Assembly (NCBI GenBank): GCA_036426205.1
Contig: WSYH01001206.1
Span: forward strand, 1-64,000
DNA length: 64,000 bases
Source: Ascaphus truei
Lineage: Eukaryota; Chordata; Amphibia; Anura; Ascaphidae
Direction of reading: 5' to 3'
The notes below the pieces were generated by a model, which was not told the DNA's origin, made no database searches, and saw only the letters and a list, made by a program, of their open reading frames with translations. The position numbers and the translations under genes are program-made. This document shows, piece after piece, positions 1-10,344 of the stretch. The stretch's first letter is position 1, and every line of letters starts with the position of its first letter.

Positions 1-303
1 GCATCCAGCGTGTGGCGCTCGGTGTGACGTCTTTCTGTTGTGCCCTCATTGCCGGTTGCGTGAAGTGGGGGCAAAGTCTTGCGCCTGCGCGTTAGTGATG
101 CACAGATAGTCCTTGATGTTGTACAAACCATAGTCCGTTCGTGAGTGCAGAATGGTGACGAATGGTGTACACATCAATTACTGTTCCTGCAATATGTGGA
201 CGGGTGGTTGAATACACCCGTCATGAAGATTAAAAGGGATTAAAAAGGTGTACTCAGTGGACAATTTACTTTTAAATGACAATACTGCAGTCAGATCCTA
301 TAC
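1..303 (-). repeat. Left arm of PLE4 inverted repeat
   Basis: This stretch is the reverse complement of 1,897-2,198 with only a few possible differences over about 302 bp. It is PLE 3'-tail sequence in the opposite direction and joins the RT-coding part at about 303. It probably belongs to an inverted PLE copy extending left of the window. Confidence 0.9.
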
Positions 304-1367
304 AGTACATTAATGACAACGATGTAAATATGGAGTTTACATCCGAGCACAGTAAAATTAACATTAACTTTTTAGATTTAACTATTTTTATTGACCATTC
401 TATTATTAAGACCAAAACCTTTTTTAAACCCACCGACGCCAACAATTTTTTATTAACTACGAGCTGCCATCACCCAAAATGGCTACAAAATATACCCTAT
501 GGCCAATTAAGGCGTATCAAAAGAAACTGCACAGATGATCACACATTTAAAGATCAAGCACAAATACTCCAAGGGAGATTTCTAGAAAGGGGCTATCAAA
601 CAGACCTCATTCAATCAGCAGTAGAAAAAACAAACACATTGTTACGTAGTGATTTATTGAAGACCAAAGCAAAAGTTGAAAACCTTGATTTTAACACTCC
701 ATTCATCACAATTTATAATTCAGACGCAACTAAAATCCAACGAATTATCAAAAAACATTGGCATGTGGTACAAACAGACCCGGTTCTGAGAGACCATATC
801 CCAAACGTCCCAAGGGTAATTTTCAGAAATGCCCCATGCATCAAATCAAAATTGGCCCCAAGTGTTTTTAAAAAAACAGATACAACAAAGACCCCAAGTT
901 GGCTGCCTTCGCCAAACGGCTTTTTTGGGTGTTTTGGCTGCAAGGCATGCAGACAGGTCACTAAAGGGGAGAAAACAGAATTCACATCTAATATCACAAA
1001 AGAGGTTTTTAAGATTAAACAACATTTGACATGCCGCACAGAGTACATTGTGTACCTTTTGTCATGCCCATGTGGTTTACAGTACGTAGGCCGCACCACA
1101 AGACCTCTGAGGGTCCGCGTGCTGGAACACATGGGCAATATCCGTAAACAGCTTATGACACACAGTGTCTCCAAACATTTTAGTCTAGTACATGGAGGCA
1201 ACCCCGGGGTCCTAACCTATAAAGGGATTGAGAAAGTGGACGCACATTGGAGAGGGGGTGACAGGCTGCGTAAATTGTGCCAACGGGAAACATTTTGGAT
1301 CTACAAATTAAAAACGCTAACCCCCAGAGGCTTGAACATTGACATAGACCTGGGAGCTTTTATGTAA
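276..1367 (+). CDS. PLE4 reverse transcriptase C-terminus plus GIY-YIG endonuclease (partial)
   Basis: This 363-codon open frame encodes the end of a Penelope-like reverse transcriptase, a basic linker and a GIY-YIG nuclease. Residues 1-60 match the segment after the catalytic YxDD motif (INFLDLTI-type motif). Residues 60-130 hold the usual SCHHPKWLQNIPYGQLRRIKRNC motif region. A Cys-rich knuckle (CFGCKACRQ) is near residues 218-226, and the nuclease follows at about 255-350 with YIVYLLSCPCGLQYVGRTT. A conserved Glu lies in the RETFWIYKL motif, and the frame ends in LGAFM. Family knowledge: the RT makes cDNA by target-primed synthesis and the nuclease nicks the target. The annotated ATG lies in the inverted tail, so the real frame is open upstream only by accident; RT homology starts near 303. 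No promoter is seen, so this copy is probably dead. Confidence 0.85.
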   Translation: MTILQSDPIQYINDNDVNMEFTSEHSKININFLDLTIFIDHSIIKTKTFFKPTDANNFLLTTSCHHPKWLQNIPYGQLRRIKRNCTDDHTFKDQAQILQGRFLERGYQTDLIQSAVEKTNTLLRSDLLKTKAKVENLDFNTPFITIYNSDATKIQRIIKKHWHVVQTDPVLRDHIPNVPRVIFRNAPCIKSKLAPSVFKKTDTTKTPSWLPSPNGFFGCFGCKACRQVTKGEKTEFTSNITKEVFKIKQHLTCRTEYIVYLLSCPCGLQYVGRTTRPLRVRVLEHMGNIRKQLMTHSVSKHFSLVHGGNPGVLTYKGIEKVDAHWRGGDRLRKLCQRETFWIYKLKTLTPRGLNIDIDLGAFM

Positions 1368-1896
1368 CCGTAGCACTAAGTCTTTTCACCTCCGCATGTC
1401 CAGTCCACACCTCATTAGGCATTCAAAGTTTTTTAAGTTTTTTATGTTAAGTTTTTAATGTTAACTTTGCACAGAAACAAAGTACAGTTTGATTTACCCA
1501 CAACGTGGAATAATCTGATTTGGGAATGTATATTGGGTGGGGTGACACCACAGTACCATTCTTAAATGAAGTGTTCTTAAATGAAGTGTTTTTTATGTTC
1601 TGAAGGATAACACACTGCATTTGATATATATGCCATACATTCTATATGTATATCTTTTATTATTAATACTAAACTGTTCGGGATTTAAAACGAACTATGA
1701 TACTAACGCTAGCAATAGATACATGCTATTGAAGTTTTCTCTCTATGTACTCCATTTTTATTTGCTTATTTTTTAGACAAATTTTTTAAATGAATTGTAA
1801 CTAGAACAATTAAGTGCCATCTAGCTCATCCAAAGTATTTCATTGTGAATAACTAACTAAGTGTTTAACTGCACATAACACCATGTAAACAGTCCA

Positions 1897-2198
1897 TATA
1901 GGATCTGACTGCAGTATTGTCATTTAAAAGTAAATTGTCCACTGAGTACACCTTTTTAATCCCTTTTAATCTTCATGACGGGTGTATTCAACCACCCGTC
2001 CACATATTGCAGGAACAGTAATTGATGTGTACACCATTCGTCACCATTCTGCACTCACGAACGGACTATGGTATGTACAACATCAAGGACTATCTCTGCA
2101 TCACTAACGCGCAGGCGCAAGACTTTGCCCCCACTTCACGCAACCGGCAACAAGGGCACAACAGAAAGACGTCACACCGAGCGCCACACGCTGGATGC
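1897..2198 (+). repeat. Right arm of PLE4 inverted repeat (3' tail)
   Basis: Direct-orientation copy of the PLE4 3' tail, matching the reverse complement of 1-303. It holds a CpG-rich part with a GCGCAGGCGCAAG motif near 2,110. Between the stop codon at 1,367 and this arm lies about 530 bp of AT-rich sequence with no other feature. Confidence 0.9.
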
Positions 2199-2591
2199 GC
2201 ACGCATCCCTAAAGATGGCGGCACCGCGCTACGCAGCAGGAAGAAGATTTAATTGACATCTACATTAGACAGGCGGGGTCTATTTAAGGAGACTAAAAAC
2301 CCAACCTCTCTACTTTACACGAGCCTGAGGAAGCCCTGTTCATCCACTAACCACCATTTGTTTCCCCTGGCTGCCACTTTTTTTCTATCCCCCCAGAAGC
2401 AGTAGATGTTCCTCGGTTTTAATTTTTTATCTGATTATATATGTACTTGTTCATTAGTGTATGCTAGTTTGTTTCAATAAAATTTAATCACCCCTGTGTT
2501 TAGTGTCCTATTAGTCCTTCGCTATCTGGACCTAGCCCCTAGGGGTTTTTCTATCACTTTTTGGAGTTTCCAAGATACCATTATCAGTGTG

Positions 2592-2615
2592 TACTCACAC
2601 TGGCCCGTGTGAGTA
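2592..2615. other. Hairpin 1 of three related hairpins
   Basis: TACTCACAC (2592-2600), a 6-nt loop TGGCCC, then GTGTGAGTA (2607-2615): a perfect 9-bp stem. A CAAGATACCATTAT-like phrase precedes it (2,571-2,584). Confidence 0.8.
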
Positions 2616-2732
2616 TTTTGATTTATTGATACACCTTCCCCATACTATCCCTCTGTCTTTGTCCCACAAGGGACCTTTGACCTGAAGACCTGTGATCTGC
2701 ACGGGTGCTTGCAAGATACCGTTATAAGTTAC

Positions 2733-2756
2733 CACTCACATTAGGCCGTGTGAGTG
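2733..2756. other. Hairpin 2 of three related hairpins
   Basis: CACTCACA (2733-2740), loop TTAGGCCG, then TGTGAGTG (2749-2756): a perfect 8-bp stem. It is preceded by CAAGATACCGTTAT, almost the same lead-in as hairpin 1. Confidence 0.8.
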
Positions 2757-2800
2757 AATAATAATTATCATATACCTATACACCTGATGACACTGTCTCA

Positions 2801-3043
2801 TTGCCCCCTTTCAAATTGATATCGACTTTGTATGTATATGTGTCTAACTACCGTCTCACCTATGTTTACACCCATATGAGAGGAGAACCAATGGGAAGAT
2901 TCGTCCAACGACAAACATCAAGATCACAGCAAGAAAAAGAGACAGAAAGAGAAGACCATAAAGAAAGAAGAAGGATCATCCAGAAGAAAGATAAGACTGC
3001 AAAAGAAACCTTGATGGGATACAACTTACACAAGGCCGTGTAA
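2801..3043 (+). other. Purine-rich stretch, probably not a gene
   Basis: The part around 2,880-3,000 is rich in A and G (AAGAAAGAAGAAGG type) and keeps an 80-codon frame full of Lys, Glu and Arg. Such a composition leaves frames open by chance. No family is recognised. The duplicated block described in this window begins inside it, at about 2,955. Confidence 0.4.
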
Positions 3044-3046
3044 GTT
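3023..3046. other. Hairpin 3 of three related hairpins
   Basis: AACTTACAC (3023-3031), loop AAGGCC, then GTGTAAGTT (3038-3046): a perfect 9-bp stem. The base differences from hairpin 1 are compensated on the other strand. A degraded version lies near 28,737-28,760 in the duplicate. Confidence 0.8.
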
Positions 3047-3539
3047 TTCCTTTTATTGATTCATTTTGCATTCATTTTGCATCCATAAACTCGTTTCACC
3101 CACCTAAGTCTTAACCCTCCTCTAAGGAGTACAAACCTCCCTCTGAGGACACTCCAAGGGTGTCAGAACGCCACTGAACATCATAGGGAGATAATACAAT
3201 CACACTCCACCATTCCTTACGCTGTGCTCCCCCATCCCTTCTCACATTCCATATATCAAGGGTTTTGGATAGACCCTAGTGGGGTAGTTCGAGTCACAGT
3301 AGGACATCACTATTAAAGCTGTATAACACATACCTTACTATTTAAGATATTTAAGATATTCAAATCCTATACCAACCACGGTCAGAGTTAGTGCCCGGGG
3401 AATACACCACACATATTATTTATTATGTTACATTATATATATAATACAGTATATACACTATATAATTTATGTGTGTGCTGCATATCTTATTGCCGGCATA
3501 AAATATTTGGTGTATTTTAGTGTTAAAAATGCCTTCAGG

Positions 3540-3662
3540 AACTGAACCTTTCATTTAAACAGTGTTCCTATGGGAAAACGTGTTTCACTTTACAACGTTT
3601 CGCTTTACAACGCCATTTTGAGTAACGCATTGTGTCGGATAACCGAGGACTGCCTGTACAAT
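3540..3662 (-). mobile_element. Tigger/pogo-like transposon end (solo terminal region)
   Basis: Read on the minus strand, the segment starts CAGGCAGTCCTCGGTTATCC at about 3,657 and continues into stretches with repeated AAAGTGAAAC/AAAGCGAAAC phrases. This style is known from Tigger-type terminal inverted repeats, and a TA flanks the end. I cannot find the opposite end in the window, so it is a solo end, a fragment, or its partner has decayed. A degraded second copy lies near 29,260-29,385. Confidence 0.5.
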
Positions 3663-4551
3663 GTCCAACGCGGATACTAATTAACACACACCACCTTCAA
3701 ATGTAAAGTACATTGTGTCTACATGCGTGACGTACAGTCATGGCATTAATTGTATAATTATGCGACTGACACAGCGCAATACAACATGCAGAAACATTAA
3801 TATTTCTTAGAAAAAATGTTAGTGTCTGTTCTGTTTATTATGCTGTACATACGTACGTACAACACTAACTACATGTAAATATATTGTATGCTATAATGAG
3901 CAAAGTGTACATACACCCACAGCATTCATTAAAGTGCGATGACACGATACCAAAAGAGTACTTGCATGCACTTGTTCAACTTGTTTTCCATACATGATAA
4001 CATAGTGTAGTACTGTATATTAATGTTAAACTTCATACCTGCACATCTTATGGTAACAGTACAAGATGTGTAATATGAAGTCTTGTTTCTCTTACATCAA
4101 TAGCACAACATGCATGCACCGCCACAGGCCAATGTTGCCCATTAAAACTTCCAGCAGCAGTTCACGAAGGTGTGTATTAGTGTTAAAACATATGTCCATG
4201 TTTTAAACTATGACAATTAGAGTTTTATTAATTCTCTATGAATATGTCCTGGTATGTGACGTAACACCTGGCAACGTGTGTGAGAAATGAAAAATGTGGA
4301 ACTTTTACGTGTGCACAACCATATGGTAACCCTGCAGTGCCACAATATACTTTAAAAGTGATCAAGAACGTGAAACATGCTGTTCTCTTACTGTTTCTAT
4401 GATGCTAAAAACCTACAACATAGAAGAATGCTTCTCTACCTCCGCATGCCTTAGGTGTAATACCTGTTGTACACAACATGATATTAACATGCATACTTGT
4501 CATGCTACATATATCCCGACGTGAACATTATGTTAACAGTGTCTACATTTT
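3663..4551. other. AT-rich region with no recognised gene
   Basis: I see no long frame, RNA gene or clear repeat boundary here. It directly precedes the 443-codon ORF and may be an intron or 5' flank of the same element. The phrase TATGTACATAG at 4,551-4,561 resembles a splice acceptor just inside the ORF. Confidence 0.4.
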
Positions 4552-5883
4552 ATGTACATAGATCTTCCATCTCCTGGACTTCTTTCTGGACTCGATGTAT
4601 CACCGGGTTTATCAACAGACAGTCCCCAGTGTAGTGTACATGGAGACACAGCTGACACAGCAAGGGATGTATCTGTTGTCCTACCCAAACATAGTGGTCC
4701 AGTAATAGAGCAGTCAGAAGACAGATGGTTGCTCAGCCATGTAACAAGGCATAATGAAATGCTGCATGTGCAGGATAAAATATTGGCTGAAATCACCTGC
4801 ATAAAAGACAATTTGCATGCCACCACAGTGGAGCTCAAAGTGCTGAATAGGACAATGCAATCAATGGCAGGAAGCTTCATAGAGCACAATCATTTGCGGG
4901 CTTGTCAAATTAATAGTGCTGCAGGAAGGCCTACATCGGAAAGGTCCACATTTGATTCCCCTGTTTTCTCAACAGAAGCATCTGTTGGACACTCGCCAAA
5001 CATTCAAGGAGCAATAACATCCCCACATATTATTCCCCCTGTGGCTGAAATGAAGACACCCTCTGCTACTACAGTGTTGACACACAGCACAGAAGTGGCA
5101 CAAAATGTCACTGATAAGTTGTCTGCTAATGGAACATTACAGACTACAGTTGCAAAATATGTTATACCAACACCACCAGCTACAAAACTGTCCCAAAGCA
5201 ATTCATCCATGCATCCTCAGTGGCATCCTGAAAGTGCAGGCACAGTTTCACAACATGCACTAGGTGAACAATTCCCCTTTGTCACACCACAGCAATTGGT
5301 TCACCTGTCCAATTTTTATGGTTACCCACAGCAGCCACACGGATGCCCACAAACTGTACAATCGTCCCCGCATACTGCAGGCCAAAATCTGTGGCAACCC
5401 TATGGACAGCATCCACAGGGACATTTTTTGCCGTCTTACACACACCATGTACAGCAACATGTGGGGCATCCATCATATGAAGGTTACATACCAATGTCAG
5501 CACCCCCCATGCACAACTTCTATACTCCTCACACAAAGCAGTCCTTGCAAGGGACAAATGTGCAGAACATGGGGGTGTTGAAAACAGTGGTTGACCAAAC
5601 TGAGGCAGAACAAATGCCATTTGAAGTGAAGCAGGCACCAACAGAAACAGCACATCCTATGCACCAAGAGCAACCGGCAGCACAAGTTTGTGCTGTCGAG
5701 GAAGCCGACAAAGCACAGGTGTCATGCATCCTGACTGACCAACAAGAACAGGCAGAGGCCCAAGTAATCGGCAGTATACCCTCAGAAATAATAATTCCCA
5801 CAGCAGTGAGAAGGCGTTGTGGGAGAGGTGCTAAAGTATTACAGCAAAATAAAATCAGGCCTTCAACCAGATCGCAGAAATAA
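4552..5883 (+). CDS. Hypothetical protein, Myb/SANT-partner-like C-terminal exon of a DNA transposon
   Basis: This intact 443-codon frame opens with an acidic, Ser/Pro-rich part. A short amphipathic helical block follows at about residues 60-112 (HNEMLHVQDKILAEI, then a TTVELKVLNRTM part). The long middle is low complexity, rich in Pro, Gln, His and Thr (residues 115-370). The C-terminus is basic (RRRCGRGAKVLQQNK). The leucine-spaced helix followed by disordered sequence recalls the C-terminal part of Myb/SANT-like proteins encoded by Harbinger-type transposons, which help the transposase bind DNA. The Myb domain itself is absent. An acceptor-like ...TACATAG at 4,561 and a stop just upstream suggest this is a last exon whose upstream exon I could not identify. 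No transposase partner is seen nearby. Family assignment is tentative. The duplicate at 30.3-31.6 kb is broken by many small indels. Confidence 0.45.
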   Translation: MYIDLPSPGLLSGLDVSPGLSTDSPQCSVHGDTADTARDVSVVLPKHSGPVIEQSEDRWLLSHVTRHNEMLHVQDKILAEITCIKDNLHATTVELKVLNRTMQSMAGSFIEHNHLRACQINSAAGRPTSERSTFDSPVFSTEASVGHSPNIQGAITSPHIIPPVAEMKTPSATTVLTHSTEVAQNVTDKLSANGTLQTTVAKYVIPTPPATKLSQSNSSMHPQWHPESAGTVSQHALGEQFPFVTPQQLVHLSNFYGYPQQPHGCPQTVQSSPHTAGQNLWQPYGQHPQGHFLPSYTHHVQQHVGHPSYEGYIPMSAPPMHNFYTPHTKQSLQGTNVQNMGVLKTVVDQTEAEQMPFEVKQAPTETAHPMHQEQPAAQVCAVEEADKAQVSCILTDQQEQAEAQVIGSIPSEIIIPTAVRRRCGRGAKVLQQNKIRPSTRSQK

Positions 5884-6498
5884 GCCTATACAGAAAGACG
5901 GCATAACAGTAATGTCTGCGTTAACATGGTGTGATGCTGTTGCAGCAAACGCTTAAACAACTGCTAGTGTGATCTTGAAATGAACAAAGTTTGTACATAC
6001 AGTACTATTGTGTGTTTATTCTTGTATTGCAATTGCTTGGTACTGTATGTGTGAAGTGTGTGTCACACACACACGTGTGCACAAGCATGTTATTAGGGAA
6101 ACCAATGGTCCGGTTTGTTATAAATGCATGTGTGTAAATACCACAAACAATTAGCACCAGCCATGAACGATAATAGTTATAACATTAAAAGTATGCGTTT
6201 AATGTGTTATGATTATGTCCGTATAAAGTGTAACAGTTGATTGGTTATTGCTGTTGGTTACATCAATGTGTTCAGTTTGTTATGTTAAAACCTGTGTGTT
6301 ACAGTTATTGAAAGTTCTAAGGATAATTAAACCGTGGAATGTTTAAAAGAACTTGGCCAAGTCTACGTTTGCCTCACTATCTCGAATAATGGCGATAACA
6401 ACTTGCACTCAATTATTCTTTTTACAAGGAAGCATAAATGAATCCACTTATTTATGACACCTGCTAGTGGGAGAGTAACACAGGAACAGAATGGACAT
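5884..6498. other. 3' flank of the 443-codon ORF, no gene seen
   Basis: AT-rich sequence with a short CA/TG-rich spot near 6,060-6,080 (TGTGTCACACACACACGTGTG, able to fold). No supported coding feature. Confidence 0.4.
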
Positions 6499-8375
6499 TG
6501 TTAGGTGTCCTTGGGAAGAAGAAGAGGATGTAAAAAAGTATTAAAATTCTCAGTACTGCAAACATCTGTAACGGGTATTCCACCCCACCCAATCTCATAT
6601 GTAGTGTGGGTGAGTAGAACATGTATTGTTACCGGTGTGGTGCGTATACCTGCAGGCTCACAGGCAGTCTGAGCCTCCGCTAATGAGAGCCTGGGGTGAA
6701 TCCTCGGGAACGGATCTTCTTTCAGCGCCTCCACCTATGTAGGATTCTATGGACGTGTAGAATGACCCTACATAGGAACCCAATCAATAACCACACACAC
6801 AGTCAGTGATTATATAATAACTAAGGGATTTACTTATGAACATAGAGAATATCATAATCAATTACATAACCTCATAACCTGTGTCCCTCTCACGAGGAGA
6901 CACTACCCGTGACGTCTCGCAGGACGTTTCCCCACCACTAGGTGATCCCACCCAGTGTCCAGTGAAACCCCCACACCCAAGGTCCCGTACTCCTACGGAG
7001 ATAGTCAATGGGTGACTGCGCAGTCACTAAAACCTCTAGGCCTGTTGGTGCACTTAGAATACTTGAGATACCTTCCGAGCACTCCGATGCTCGGGACCGC
7101 AACTCTCTTCTACAAGGGTCAGACGTCCGTCTGATCCTTTCCAGGTACTCTGCCGGTGGACCCCAACGAGGGTCCCACCGCTCCACGGGAACTGCAACCG
7201 GATCACGGCAACACCAACCGCATGGGAACAGCAACCGCCGCTATCCCTATCACTAACTACTACTAGAGTGACAGCAACCCTAACCTAGGGCCTGTCCCTG
7301 ATGAACCGCAACCTGGGATGGCTTGGGGAAAACTCCTAGGGCCTGCGGGGTAATAACCTGCCCCACTCTCCTAGCTACCCAAGTCCCTAATCCTCCCTAT
7401 AACTAGCTACTCGCTACTCCTAACACTAACACGCCTGCAGCTGACACACAGCTCTCACTGTCCGCCTGCAGACACTCACACACGCTGCACACACACTGCA
7501 CTCATTACATGCAGCGTCAACATGTAACACCCATACACTGCAGCCTGGAACCCGCAGCAATCACACTGCTCGCACGCTGTGCCTATTTGCCAGTGCGCAC
7601 AGCACTACCTGCTGTGGCACTGCCAAACCTGCACCTTACATACACTAAGGGTGACCTCCCTATAACTGGGGCCGTCCCTTCTCAGTTACCCACTAACCTG
7701 GTGGGGAGTTGGGGCCTACCTGGAGGGTGTGGGTACCTATCAGGATGCAGGAGCTGCACTCACTCCCTGCATCCTTCCTTCCCCTTCTGCTCCGCTGCTC
7801 CAACTGACTAACTCATGCAAAAGCCCGGGAAATGTATCTATCTCCCTCCAGGGCAGTCCTACAGCCCTATTGGCTCCTAGGAGGCACCTGGTGCCTCCCT
7901 CGCTAGGCACTATGGGTATTGTAGTCCCGAGGCACTTACAATAACATTGGGGCCGCGTGCGTGTCTTCCCTCTGCCTACACAAACCTTTAATGGCCGCCG
8001 CAACCTCTCACTAACTTCCCCTACTCTCGCGCGACTCTCCTGCGCGTTCCCTGCCCTCACGCAACTATTCCCTGGTGTTAGGGTTCTCCCTGCGCATGCG
8101 CGAGCTAACTGGGCCGCCGGGGACTCACTGCGCATGCGCGACTTGAAGCGCAATGGCGGCGCCCTGCTCTGCGGCCGCCGGGACCTTAGAGACGCGATTG
8201 CGGCCTTAGCAACGGCCCGATCGCGTCCCCGGCAACCGGCCGCAGGTAGGAGAAGCCGCGCTGCTCCCTGCTCCAGCCCCCACCCTTGGAAGCAGCCGTC
8301 GGGTTGTTCAGTACCCGCGATCGAGCTGCGCCAGGGGAGGGGGGTCTCCAGGAGCTGCTGGGGACCAGGGTTACA
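6499..8375 (-). mobile_element. Candidate long LTR or LTR-like block
   Basis: On the minus strand the block begins TGTAACCCTGGTCC (8,375 leftward) and ends CCTAACA (6,499), so it has TG...CA ends. The outer sequence is GC- and CpG-rich near 8,000-8,375 and ordinary inside. Possible flanking duplications (GACAT at left, CACAT overlapping the right end) do not match cleanly. No polypurine tract, primer site or gag-pol frame adjoins it. A solo LTR is my best guess; a CpG-rich non-coding repeat is the alternative. Several frames crossing it have biased, protein-unlike composition and are left out. Its duplicate is at about 32,258-34,145. Confidence 0.35.
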
Positions 8376-9000
8376 CATCTATGCAGCAAAGCTTTTCATT
8401 TTAACGCAAGACGACAAATTACATGGGCATGGCTGCATTGTCGGAGATGCACACACGACCACATATATCATTTAGAGAATTACCGTATATTCCGGCGTAT
8501 AAGACGACTGGGCGTATAAGACGACCCCCCAACTTTTCCAGTTAAAATATAGTTTTTGAGATATACTCGCCGTATAAGACTACCCCTCTTCCAACGCACA
8601 CACCAACCAAATAAAAATTAAAAAAACATCAGATTTGATTTCAAAATATTAATTTTAATTCAAATGCTTATGACATGCAGGTACTTAGCAGGAAAACTGT
8701 CACTTATAAACATAAGGCTGTTTGTCATGAAGCATGTAAACATAAAACAGTGCAAGTGGATTAAACTTTTCCTAATTAACTCTAAAGCTGAAAGGAAGGA
8801 TAAGACAATAAACCCATGGGAGCTGCCATGCTGTTTGTTTTCTAAGCTGTCAACCAAACTGGAACTGATGATGATAGGAGGAAGATAACAAACAATAGAG
8901 AGAGAGTAAGTGCCGGGCAAGTCCCTGTCGAGTTAGCAAAGCCCATCATAACTGCAAGCTACGGTATTTTTACAGGTTTTGCTGGCGTGACAGTTTCCCT

Positions 9001-10329
9001 TTAAAAGCCTTCAAAATCCTCCTGTTCGTCATCTGATACCATAAGTACATCAATGACATATTGTGATACATTTGCAAGGCAGTCATCGTATGGATCGAAT
9101 TCCGTATCAGATGGTGTGGTCTCAGCTTCGGCTTCCTCTTCATCTTGCCACAAGTAGTCGTCCTCCATACCATCTAATGAATTTGATATGCCACACTTCT
9201 TGAAAGACTTGATTACTGTTTCTGCATCAATATCATTCCAGGCTTTTATGACAAACTTGCACAAAATATCCAACTGTGGAGCACGCATGTTTCCTCCTTT
9301 TGTGAATGACTTTTCGCCGCTAACCATCCATTCATTCCACTGTTCTCGAATGCGATCTTTAAATGGCTTGTTTAGGCACACATCCAGTGGCTGTACCAAC
9401 GATGTCAATCCTGCAGGAATAACTGCCGCATCTGTGTTTAGTCTTGCAAGCCTTTGCTTGCTGTTGGGAGTTAAATGAGCCCTGAACATATCCCACACCA
9501 GTAGACTACGTTTTTGACTAAGTGCACCTGGTCGCCTGCTCCATACATTATCAAGCCATAGCTTTACCCCTTCTTCATCCATCCAGCCTTTTTCATTCAC
9601 ATGTACAAAACAACCAACAGGGAACTTGAGTTTCGGCATTGTTTTTCTTTTAAAAATAATCATTGGTCTCAGTTTGGCACCATCAGCTATGCATCCTAGT
9701 ACCACTGTAAAACTGGACTTCTCATGTCCTGTTGATTTAATTAAAATTGTTTTTACACCTTTTTGATGGACAGTTCTATTTCCAACCATATCAAAATTCA
9801 TTGGAGTTTCATCCATATTTCCAATACTACTTAACGCATAGCCATGTTTAGTGCGCTGTTGTATTACGTATCGATGGAAACTACTTAATTTGCTATCAAG
9901 ATCTGCAGGTAATTTTTGGGCAATTTTAGTCTTTTGCCTCAGTACCATATTATGCCTTCCCATGAATCTAGTACACCAGGATGCAGTGGCCTTAAATCTG
10001 TTGCTGTGATCTGGGTTAGATTTGGCCCACTGAAGTGCAAACAAACATATTTTATTTCGTGTCACCACATAACCGTTTTGGCGATGCTCATTCACCATGT
10101 CTGCTACATGTTTTTCGAGTTCTGGCCAATGTGGGGTGCCTCTTCTTAATGCACACGTACTACCTGGCATACTCTTTAATGCTTTTTCATTTGCTTTCCA
10201 GTCCCGAACCATCTTTTCTGTTACTCCATATTGTCTTGCAGCGCAGTTATTATGTTCCATGGCAAAGTTTACAACTTTACGTTTGAAACTGGCTTCATAT
10301 TTCTTTCTTCTTGCTGGTGGAGCCATCAT
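9001..10329 (-). CDS. pogo/Tigger-type transposase (CENP-B-like HTH, DDE_1), intact
   Basis: The frame encodes 442 residues from tandem Met codons at 10,324-10,329. I chose this start because the upstream open part, to 10,692, is only a minisatellite translating as a monotonous Tyr/Leu/Cys/Ser repeat. Residues 1-50 form a basic helix-turn-helix (FKRKVVNFAMEHNN...GVTEKMVRDWK). A CENP-B-type second DNA-binding domain spans about 65-140 (WPELEKHVADMVNEHR to FMGRHNMVLRQKTK). The catalytic domain follows, with Asp in NMDETPMNF, Asp in LLVWDMFRAHLTPN and Asp in SLVQPLDVCLNKPFKD, giving the DDD triad of the pogo group. The C-terminus is acidic (DDEQEDFEGF). The protein cuts and pastes the element in the nucleus. 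No stop or frameshift is seen, and every key residue is present. Host-domesticated relatives share this layout, but the flanking terminal repeats point to a transposon. Confidence 0.92.
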   Translation of the reverse strand: MMAPPARRKKYEASFKRKVVNFAMEHNNCAARQYGVTEKMVRDWKANEKALKSMPGSTCALRRGTPHWPELEKHVADMVNEHRQNGYVVTRNKICLFALQWAKSNPDHSNRFKATASWCTRFMGRHNMVLRQKTKIAQKLPADLDSKLSSFHRYVIQQRTKHGYALSSIGNMDETPMNFDMVGNRTVHQKGVKTILIKSTGHEKSSFTVVLGCIADGAKLRPMIIFKRKTMPKLKFPVGCFVHVNEKGWMDEEGVKLWLDNVWSRRPGALSQKRSLLVWDMFRAHLTPNSKQRLARLNTDAAVIPAGLTSLVQPLDVCLNKPFKDRIREQWNEWMVSGEKSFTKGGNMRAPQLDILCKFVIKAWNDIDAETVIKSFKKCGISNSLDGMEDDYLWQDEEEAEAETTPSDTEFDPYDDCLANVSQYVIDVLMVSDDEQEDFEGF

Positions 10330-10344
10330 GGGGCTTTGACTGTT

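Larger units (their letters stand above)
1..2330 (+). mobile_element. PLE4: 5'-truncated Penelope-like retroelement with inverted tail
   Basis: The element has a coding part (about 303-1367), a 3' untranslated part, and a tail whose reverse complement also lies upstream. Positions 1-303 are the near-perfect reverse complement of 1,897-2,198. The coding part starts inside the C-terminal half of the reverse transcriptase, so the copy is 5' truncated. This fits known PLE biology, in which truncated copies often sit against an inverted partial copy and give a pseudo-LTR look. The left partner runs off the window, so its full extent is unknown. The right end is uncertain; homology to the left arm ends at 2,198 only because the window starts there. 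Confidence 0.8.

Noticed and set aside
713..1201. A 162-codon minus frame opposite the PLE4 protein
   Set aside because: It is a shadow of the GIY-YIG coding sequence on the other strand.
7740..8378. A 212-codon minus frame and an overlapping 172-codon plus frame in CpG-rich sequence
   Set aside because: Both strands are open together, composition is Arg/Pro/Ala-biased, no domain is recognised, and the duplicate does not keep the frame.
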